Made by a program: the position numbers and the translations under genes
Source of the DNA: Acidobacteriota bacterium
Lineage (GTDB): Bacteria; Acidobacteriota; Terriglobia; Bryobacterales; Bryobacteraceae
Direction: 5' to 3'
Assembly (NCBI GenBank): GCA_016870995.1
Contig: VFZU01000055.1
Location: forward strand, 1 to 35,853
Length of the DNA stretch: 35,853 nt
In this document: positions 30,597 through 35,853 of the stretch, piece by piece
Numbering within the stretch: position 1 is the stretch's first letter
Layout: every line of letters starts with the position of its first letter
The notes under the pieces: model-generated
Seen by the model: the letters and a program-made list of their open reading frames with translations, nothing else
Databases searched by the model: none
What the model was told of the DNA's origin: nothing

Positions 30597-32741
30597 ATTG
30601 AATACCCAAGCCGCGGCGGAATCACCGTCTCGCGTACCACTTCGAAGCTTCCCTATTTCAAAGGGCTGGTGAAGTGGCTTCGCGAACTCGACCAGAAGCG
30701 CGGCGTCTTCCTCTCCTCTGGATATGAATATCCAGGCAGGTATTCACGCTGGGACTTTGCCAGTGTTGCTCCGCCCATCGAGATCGTCGCCCGCGGGCGC
30801 GATATGGAATTCCACGCCTTGAACTCGCGAGGCGAGGTGTTGCTGGCCATGTTGGCCGGAGTGCTATCGAGCCATCCGCATTGGGAGGCGTTCACTCAAG
30901 AGCCCACGATTCTGCGCGGCTTGTTGAAGCCCTTGCCGGCCCTGTTCAGCGAAGAAGAGCGTTCGCGGCAACCTTCAGCCTTTTCGATTCTGCGTACCCT
31001 GATGCAGGAGTTTTCGAGCCCCGAGGTGAGCGATCTGTTCCTCATCGGAGCTTTCGGTTACGACCTGTTGTTCCAGTTCGATCCGATCGAATTGAAGCTG
31101 CCGAGAGAGGGCGTCAAAGACCTGCAGCTGTTCCTTTGCGATGAGATCTATCTGATGGATCGCAAGAAGGAAGTGATCGAACGCGTGAGCTTCGACTTCA
31201 CTCTGGGCGGGGCGACGACGAAGGATCTGAAGCGACAGGCAGGCCCGGTGGCGAAGCCGGTGAAGCGCAAGCCGCGTCCGATTGAAGCGGACCACGAACC
31301 GGCTGAATACATGGCCAAGGTCGAGACCTGCCGGAAGGGTTTTAAGGCAGGCGACTTCTATGAGGTCGTGTTGCGACAGACGTTCTCGGCGCCTTACTCG
31401 GGCAAGCCGTCGGAGTTGTTCGAGCGGATTCAGGTGGCGAGCCCGAGCCCTTACGAGTTCCTGATCCAGTTTGGAGAAGAGCAACTGATCGGGGCTTCGC
31501 CGGAGATGTTTGTCCGGGTCGAAGGCGATCGAGTCGAGACCTGCCCGATTTCAGGAACTGCGAAGCGCACGGGCGATCCGCTCATTGATGCCGAGAATAT
31601 TAAACAACTGCTCAATTCGGCCAAGGAAGAATCTGAGCTGACGATGTGTACCGATGTCGACCGCAACGATAAGTCGCGTGTCTGCTTGCCGGGTACGGTC
31701 GAGGTGATCGGTCGACGGTTGATCGAGAGCTACGCTGGGGTCTTCCATACGGTAGACCATGTGGTGGGGACGCTCGATCCGCAGTTCGATTCCCTCGATG
31801 CGTTCTTGACGCACATGTGGGCAGTGACGGTGATTGGCGCGCCCAAGAAGGCAGCGGCGCAGGCGATCGAGAACCTTGAGAAGACCGCGCGCGGCTGGTA
31901 TGGCGGCGCGATCGGAATGATCAGCCTGTCGAGCGGAGATATCAACACGGGCATCTTGATCCGGACCGTTCACCTGAAAGACGGGTGGGCGAAGTATCCG
32001 GCCGGGGCGACGTTACTCTACGACTCAGACCCGGCGGCGGAAGAGAACGAGACGCGGATGAAGGCGACGAGTTTCTTCCGGGCTCTGGCGCCCAAGGCTA
32101 CGGCCGCTCCGGCTAGCACGGCCGCCACCAAGCTGGCGCAGCCGGTGAAGATGATGCTGGTCGACAACGACGACTGCTTCATCCATACACTGGCCAATTA
32201 TGCGCGCCAGGCGGGGGCCGAGGTGGTGACCTACCGCACAGGGTTTGACCTTTCGCTGATCGGCGAGATTCGTCCAGACCTGGTGCTGATGTCGCCGGGC
32301 CCAGGTCGACCGCAGGACTTTGGCGTGCCCCAGACGGTGCGCTACTGCGCGCAGGAAGGCATCCCTGTATTCGGTGTCTGCCTTGGCTTGCAGGGCATCG
32401 TCGAGGCCTTTGGCGGTGTGCTCGATGTGCTCGACTACCCGGTGCATGGCAAGCAGTCACAGGTCTCACATTCCAACCAGGGCGTCTTTGAAGGGTTGTC
32501 GAATCCGATTCTTGTCGGGCGTTACCACTCGCTGTATGCGCGCCGTTCGGCGCTGCCGCAGGAGCTTGAGATTACTGCTGAAACGGCGGACGGCATCATC
32601 ATGGGCGTGAGGCACAAGACGCTGCCGATTGAGGCCGTGCAGTTTCACCCCGAGAGCATGTTGACGCTCGAAGGCAATACGGGATTGCGACTGATCGAGA
32701 ATGCCATTCGCAGCCTCGCCAAACAGGCGCTTCGCGCTTAA
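30588..32741 (+). CDS. trpEG: Fused anthranilate synthase (TrpE-TrpG)
   Basis: 717 residues. Residues 1-500 are the chorismate-binding TrpE part (IGASPEMFVRVEGDRVETCP, ISGTAKRTG, TMCTDVDRNDKSRVC, VVGTLDPQFDSLDAFLTHMW, GWYGGAIGMISLSSGDINTG). From about 519 comes a glutamine amidotransferase TrpG part (VKMMLVDNDDCFIHTLANYA, LMSPGPGRPQDFG, FGVCLGLQGIVEAFGG, QFHPES) with the triad Cys598, His687 and Glu689. The protein makes anthranilate from chorismate and glutamine, the first step to tryptophan. Single-chain forms like this are best known from Alphaproteobacteria. No other trp gene is adjacent. The wobble bases turn G-rich within this gene, unlike all DNA before it. Confidence 0.95.
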   Translation: MSQIEYPSRGGITVSRTTSKLPYFKGLVKWLRELDQKRGVFLSSGYEYPGRYSRWDFASVAPPIEIVARGRDMEFHALNSRGEVLLAMLAGVLSSHPHWEAFTQEPTILRGLLKPLPALFSEEERSRQPSAFSILRTLMQEFSSPEVSDLFLIGAFGYDLLFQFDPIELKLPREGVKDLQLFLCDEIYLMDRKKEVIERVSFDFTLGGATTKDLKRQAGPVAKPVKRKPRPIEADHEPAEYMAKVETCRKGFKAGDFYEVVLRQTFSAPYSGKPSELFERIQVASPSPYEFLIQFGEEQLIGASPEMFVRVEGDRVETCPISGTAKRTGDPLIDAENIKQLLNSAKEESELTMCTDVDRNDKSRVCLPGTVEVIGRRLIESYAGVFHTVDHVVGTLDPQFDSLDAFLTHMWAVTVIGAPKKAAAQAIENLEKTARGWYGGAIGMISLSSGDINTGILIRTVHLKDGWAKYPAGATLLYDSDPAAEENETRMKATSFFRALAPKATAAPASTAATKLAQPVKMMLVDNDDCFIHTLANYARQAGAEVVTYRTGFDLSLIGEIRPDLVLMSPGPGRPQDFGVPQTVRYCAQEGIPVFGVCLGLQGIVEAFGGVLDVLDYPVHGKQSQVSHSNQGVFEGLSNPILVGRYHSLYARRSALPQELEITAETADGIIMGVRHKTLPIEAVQFHPESMLTLEGNTGLRLIENAIRSLAKQALRA

Positions 32742-33057
32742 GCTCGCGGCGTTCGCGGTGCTGGCCGCGGCCACATGGGTCTTCTATATCGACCTGTGCG
32801 GGCTTTATTTTCAATGCGGCTGCCGCAGCCTTTGGGCCGGGGGTGCCGCGCAATGCAACATTCATCAGGCTCACCTGAAACACTGTCCTGTTTGTATGCT
32901 TCCCACGTACGGATACCATTCGTTGGTTGCGACAATCTTGATCGCCCAGGGCTGGCTGATTCGGCGAGAAAGCTGGCTCTGGGCTGTTTTTTCGTTTCCG
33001 ATCCTTGCTGGGGCCCAAGCCCTAGTCCTGGGTTGGTATCGTGGGTACTGGAGCTAG
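32701..33057 (+). CDS. Small Cys/His-rich membrane protein
   Basis: 118 residues. It overlaps the end of the fused trp gene by 41 nt (ATG at 32701), a sign of coupling. TM segments near 13-31, 70-87 and 92-112. Between the first two sits a Cys/His cluster: Cys33, Cys39, Cys41, Cys52, His55, His58, His61, Cys62 and Cys65 (CNIHQAHLKHCPVC). The spacing suggests a metal, Fe-S or disulphide site at the membrane face. No family recognised. Confidence 0.7.
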   Translation: MPFAASPNRRFALKLAAFAVLAAATWVFYIDLCGLYFQCGCRSLWAGGAAQCNIHQAHLKHCPVCMLPTYGYHSLVATILIAQGWLIRRESWLWAVFSFPILAGAQALVLGWYRGYWS

Positions 33058-33100
33058 TCCCTCTTGCTCAAAGCCTTGTTACCCTTCATACTCAAACCTT

Positions 33101-33217
33101 ATGGAAAGCTTTTTGCAGGACATTATTTTTTATGGCGTCTGCATGTTGATCGCGTACTTCCTGCTGAACGGCTCGGGCGGCGGCGGCAAGCGCGGCCGGC
33201 TGCCTGTCCCCTCCTAA
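33101..33217 (+). CDS. Small membrane peptide, possible
   Basis: A 38-codon frame, MESFLQDIIFYGVCMLIAYF followed by LLNGSGGGGKRGRLPVPS, with one clear TM helix and a basic Gly-rich tail. It ends 7 nt before hpnE, as expected of an operon member. No clear ribosome site is present, so the call rests on the TM helix and the position. Confidence 0.4.
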   Translation: MESFLQDIIFYGVCMLIAYFLLNGSGGGGKRGRLPVPS

Positions 33218-33224
33218 CCACACC

Positions 33225-34526
33225 ATGACCGACGCCATCGTGATCGGTGGCGGCCTGGCTGGCCTTTCCGCCGCAACTGCACTCTCAAGCCTTGGTCTCG
33301 ATGTACACCTGTTTGAATCGAAGCCCTTTCTGGGCGGGCGTGCGACGTCGTACAGCATTCCGCTGGCAGACGGGACGACCGAGGAGATCGACAACTGCCA
33401 GCACATCCTGTTGAAGTGCTGCGTCAATCTGATCGACCTGTATCGCCGCCTTGGCGTTGAGGATGGAGTTGAGTTTCACAAAGAGTTCTACTTCATGGAG
33501 CCGGGTGGGCGCGTGAGCCACCTGAAGCGGGGGATGCTGCCGGCTCCGCTCCATTTCACAGAGAGCTTTTTTGCGGCAACCTATCTCACCCTGGCCGACA
33601 AAATTACCTTAGGGCGGGCCATGCTCGCGATCTTTCTTGAGCGCAAGCGGAGGATGGATCTCGACCAGATCACGATGCTCGACTGGTTGCGGGAGAAGGG
33701 GCAGACGCCAAATCTAATCGAGCGATTCTGGCGGCAGGTTCTGGTGAGCGCGATCAATGTCGAATTGGATCAGATGGCGGCGTCGCATGGGTTTCAGGTG
33801 ATGTGGCTCGGGTTTCTGGCGGCGAGCGATACCTACGAGATGGGTATCCCGAAGGTGCCGCTGGCGAAGCTGTATGGGGCGACGCTGAAGCACGTCACCG
33901 GGCATGAGAAGGCGACGGTGGAGCAGTTTGATCCCGAGCGCGGGATTTGTGTGGACGGGGTTTGGCATCAGGCCAAGGCATACGTGAGCGCGGTGCCCGC
34001 GGACCGGTTGGCGAAGCTTGTGCCGCAGTTGCCCATTGAATTTGGGGCGTTCGAGGCATCGTCGATTACCGGGATCCATTTGTGGTTTGACCGGCCGGTG
34101 ACCGCGATGCCGCACGGGACGTTGCTCGACCGGAGCATACAGTGGTTCTACAACAAGGGCGAGGGGAAGTATCTGATGTTGGTGGTGAGCGCTTCTGACG
34201 CGATGCTGAAGATGCAACGGCAGGAGATTCTGGATCTGGCGCTGGGGGAACTTGGGGAGTTTCTGCCGGCGGTGAAGGAAGCACGCGTTGTGAAGGCGCA
34301 TGTTGTGAAAGAGCCAAAGGCTACATTTCGAGCCAAGCCTGGGCTGGAGGCCAAGCGGCCCGAGGCGAGGACATCGATTGCGAATCTGTTTCTGGCAGGG
34401 GACTGGACGCGGAGCGGCTGGCCCGCGACGATGGAGGGGGCGGTGCGCAGCGGCTATAAAGCGGCCGAAGCGGCCAGTACGTACCTGGGGCGGCCGGGGC
34501 GGTTTTTGATCCCCGATGTGGCCTAA
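33225..34526 (+). CDS. hpnE: Squalene-associated FAD-dependent desaturase HpnE
   Basis: 433 residues. MTDAIVIGGGLAGLSAATAL is the FAD-binding Rossmann motif and HLFESKPFLGGRATSY its follow-on. DNCQHILLKCCVNLIDLYRR and FWRQVLVSAINVELDQMAAS are typical of the HpnE group, and FLAGDWTRSGWPATMEGAVR is the C-terminal FAD motif. HpnE works with HpnC and HpnD to make squalene from farnesyl diphosphate, the precursor of hopanoids. hpnC and hpnD are not in the window. hpnI/hpnJ lie 10 kb upstream, so the hopanoid genes here are dispersed, not in one operon. Confidence 0.9.
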   Translation: MTDAIVIGGGLAGLSAATALSSLGLDVHLFESKPFLGGRATSYSIPLADGTTEEIDNCQHILLKCCVNLIDLYRRLGVEDGVEFHKEFYFMEPGGRVSHLKRGMLPAPLHFTESFFAATYLTLADKITLGRAMLAIFLERKRRMDLDQITMLDWLREKGQTPNLIERFWRQVLVSAINVELDQMAASHGFQVMWLGFLAASDTYEMGIPKVPLAKLYGATLKHVTGHEKATVEQFDPERGICVDGVWHQAKAYVSAVPADRLAKLVPQLPIEFGAFEASSITGIHLWFDRPVTAMPHGTLLDRSIQWFYNKGEGKYLMLVVSASDAMLKMQRQEILDLALGELGEFLPAVKEARVVKAHVVKEPKATFRAKPGLEAKRPEARTSIANLFLAGDWTRSGWPATMEGAVRSGYKAAEAASTYLGRPGRFLIPDVA

Positions 34527-34535
34527 ACTGAAACT

Positions 34536-34943
34536 ATGACCACCCGTCGTGAAGCTCTTGCTCTGGGCGCACTGTTCGCCGTCCCGGCCTTTGCCGATAC
34601 CCCGATGACCAACCTCCGGATCGAGGTGTCGAACGATATTGGAAAGCCCGTGGACCGCGCTGGAGTTGTGGTGCGGTTTATCAAAGGCCGAAGTGTGTCG
34701 AAGCTGGGTAAGAAGGTGATCAAGAGTTGGGAATTGCGGACGAATAGTGAGGGATGGGTGAAGATTCCGCCGATTCCGCAAGGCGAAATTCTGATCCAAG
34801 TGATTGCGCGCAATTACCAGACGTTTGGGGGCACTTTTGACGTCGGTGAGGAAGAGCGGACCATTCAGATCAAGTTGTTGCCGCCGCAGAAGCAGTTCTC
34901 TTCGCATCCGGACATGCCGACCGAGCCGGCCAAGAAGCCTTAG
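34536..34943 (+). CDS. Exported protein with carboxypeptidase-regulatory-like fold
   Basis: 135 residues. The N-terminus TTRREALALGALFAVPAFAD is a Tat-like or Sec signal peptide (RR followed by a hydrophobic stretch and an Ala-x-Ala cleavage site). The mature part, MTNLRIEVSNDIGKPVDRAG to WELRTNSEGWVKIPPIPQGE and ILIQVIARNYQTFGGTF, has the beta-sandwich rhythm of carboxypeptidase regulatory-like domains, often used in surface proteins to bind or present other domains. Starts 9 nt after hpnE. Function unknown. Confidence 0.75.
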   Translation: MTTRREALALGALFAVPAFADTPMTNLRIEVSNDIGKPVDRAGVVVRFIKGRSVSKLGKKVIKSWELRTNSEGWVKIPPIPQGEILIQVIARNYQTFGGTFDVGEEERTIQIKLLPPQKQFSSHPDMPTEPAKKP

Positions 34944-34962
34944 GCGCATTGGGTTCGCTTTT

Positions 34963-35598
34963 TCAGGCGGCTTCGAGCGATGGAGCGGGGTGAATTGGGT
35001 TCGTTATTTCGCTTTGCAGATTGAGGCCGTGGTGGATGGCGAGGCCGAAGAAGAGGGCTTCTTCCTGCTTGAGTTCGTGGGCGCGTAGCTTGGCCGTGGG
35101 AAGCGCGGGAGAAATGTTTTCGTCGAGTTCGACGTCTTGTAGCTCAGTGTGGATCTCGACGGCAGCGAGCCGATCGACCTGAAGCTGGGAGAGCTGTTTG
35201 AAGGCTTTGAGGGCGCGACGCTCGAAAAGGGCACCTTGTTTGACGAGGCGTTCCATTTGAATGAAGAGGTTCTGGTTTTCGGGGTTGGCGAGCCAGCGGT
35301 CTTGCGCCTCAGATTCGAAGCGTTGGGCGCGGAGCGACTGGAAGGTTGCGTAGGCGTATTGCTCGAAGACAACTTCTTCAGCGGGGCCGAAGGGGGCGAT
35401 TTGCTGGAATAGCTGTTCGCGCAGTGCCTTGTATTGGGTTCGTTCTTGCGGGTTCGAGGCGAAGAGCGCATCGGCCGAGGCGTTGAGGCCGTGGCGGAGT
35501 GAGTTCTTCGCGGATTGCTGTTTGCCCTCGGCGGTGCGCGGGCCGGTTGATTTCTGGGCATTGAGCAGATTGGCTTTGATTTGGGAGTTGGAGGCCAT
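34963..35598 (-). CDS. Hypothetical protein with N-terminal STGPRTxEGK motif
   Basis: 211 residues. The start ANLLNAQKSTGPRTAEGKQQ, followed by SAKNSLRHGLNA, is a widespread N-terminal block (often repeated across one genome) of uncharacterised proteins in Acidobacteriota, Planctomycetota and proteobacteria. The rest is one long helical region rich in Gln, Ala, Leu and charged residues (FEQYAYATFQSLRAQRFESE), likely coiled coil. No signal peptide or TM. Function unknown. Its sense strand is C-rich, opposite to the leftward genes before 30 kb, in line with the strand-composition change. Confidence 0.75.
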   Translation of the reverse strand: MASNSQIKANLLNAQKSTGPRTAEGKQQSAKNSLRHGLNASADALFASNPQERTQYKALREQLFQQIAPFGPAEEVVFEQYAYATFQSLRAQRFESEAQDRWLANPENQNLFIQMERLVKQGALFERRALKAFKQLSQLQVDRLAAVEIHTELQDVELDENISPALPTAKLRAHELKQEEALFFGLAIHHGLNLQSEITNPIHPAPSLEAA

Positions 35599-35853
35599 GG
35601 CCGTAGAGTTCCTTTAGATCGGGATTTGTGTGGAGGTAAGTCCGGGTTTAGGATAAGGGGTCAGGGTGGGGGTGTTTGGGGTGCGTGGCGGCTAAGTGGC
35701 TGATTTGCTGGGAAAAATAAAAATGGAATGTCTGTGAACGACTTGCAAAATGTTTTTGATTTGCGGTTGACTTTCCCCGCTGCGGCAAGTAGGCAGCCTG
35801 CGCCTTCGATTGAGCTTGGCTTGGCGAGAGGTTTTCTGTTTTTTGCCCGTTTC
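35599..35853. other. Right-hand non-coding end
   Basis: No gene seen. The left part is G-rich with several GGGT and GGGG runs (about 35640-35700); the right part has A/T-rich tracts (AAAAATAAAAATGG near 35710) and TTGACT near 35766, which resembles a -35 box without a matching -10. Probably carries the leftward gene's promoter and a rightward promoter for a gene beyond the window. Confidence 0.4.

Noticed and set aside
30556-30600. dif or oriC site at the composition switch
   Set aside because: No good match to TTATCCACA-type boxes in several copies and no XerC/XerD-like 11-6-11 palindrome; only a short TATC/GATA pair is visible.
1-35853. tRNA, rRNA, insertion sequences, integrases, CRISPR, toxin-antitoxin pairs
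   Set aside because: Looked for on both strands; no cloverleaf, rRNA block, transposase motif, direct-repeat array or recognisable toxin-antitoxin pair was seen.

Overview
The window looks like chromosomal DNA of a GC-rich, Gram-negative, flagellated, hopanoid-making bacterium. The closest gene style is Acidobacteriota of the Solibacter/Bryobacter kind. This is an inference from gene content: Tat-exported Gfo/Idh/MocA oxidoreductase, abundant TPR proteins, an ECF sigma factor of the type usually paired with TPR-carrying Ser/Thr kinases, lipoproteins, and hpnE/hpnI/hpnJ. No rRNA gene or other taxonomic marker is present. I saw no tRNA, rRNA, CRISPR array, insertion sequence or prophage.

Layout. 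1-5.7 kb: the end of a receiver/Hpt-like signalling protein; a leftward operon of a DapA-family lyase, a group II PLP decarboxylase and an unknown protein; a divergent Tat-type oxidoreductase; an inverted-repeat-rich spacer; a PilZ protein. 5.7-9.2 kb: peptide deformylase (leftward), then a rightward set of membrane protein, motA, motB and an ankyrin-repeat protein. 9.2-14.6 kb: a tightly packed leftward group with a pseudo-kinase/receiver hybrid, guanine deaminase, a DUF6986/HpcH-like lyase, a secreted nucleoside phosphorylase/permease-family protein and an OpuAC-like lipoprotein. It reads as a purine-handling unit. 14.7-17.8 kb: a secreted TPR protein, a lipoprotein, and a ChrR-like cupin anti-sigma gene next to an ECF sigma gene broken by one amber codon.

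17.8-20.2 kb: a rightward operon of metallophosphoesterase, lipoprotein and two related small beta-barrel-like proteins. 20.3-25.6 kb: hopanoid side-chain genes hpnJ and hpnI, with two 4-TM SMR/ArnE-F-like proteins between them, followed by a TPR protein. 25.6-30.6 kb: an ECF sigma factor and a membrane Ser/Thr kinase, separated by a Ca2+/cation antiporter and a leftward LysM protein. 30.6-35.6 kb: fused trpE-trpG, a Cys/His-rich membrane protein, a small TM ORF, hpnE, a Tat-like surface protein and a leftward protein of unknown role.

Points most worth checking: (i) motB has an in-frame TAA followed by 44 more codons of His/Asp/Lys-rich sequence in the same frame; (ii) the ECF sigma gene is cut by a single in-frame TAG between regions 2 and 4; (iii) the + strand is C-rich up to about 30.6 kb and G-rich after about 30.8 kb, whatever strand the genes are on; (iv) the paired 4-TM proteins in the hopanoid cluster are candidates for moving the modified lipid; (v) the guaD-DUF6986-nucleoside-protein operon may define a purine pathway with an unassigned lyase.
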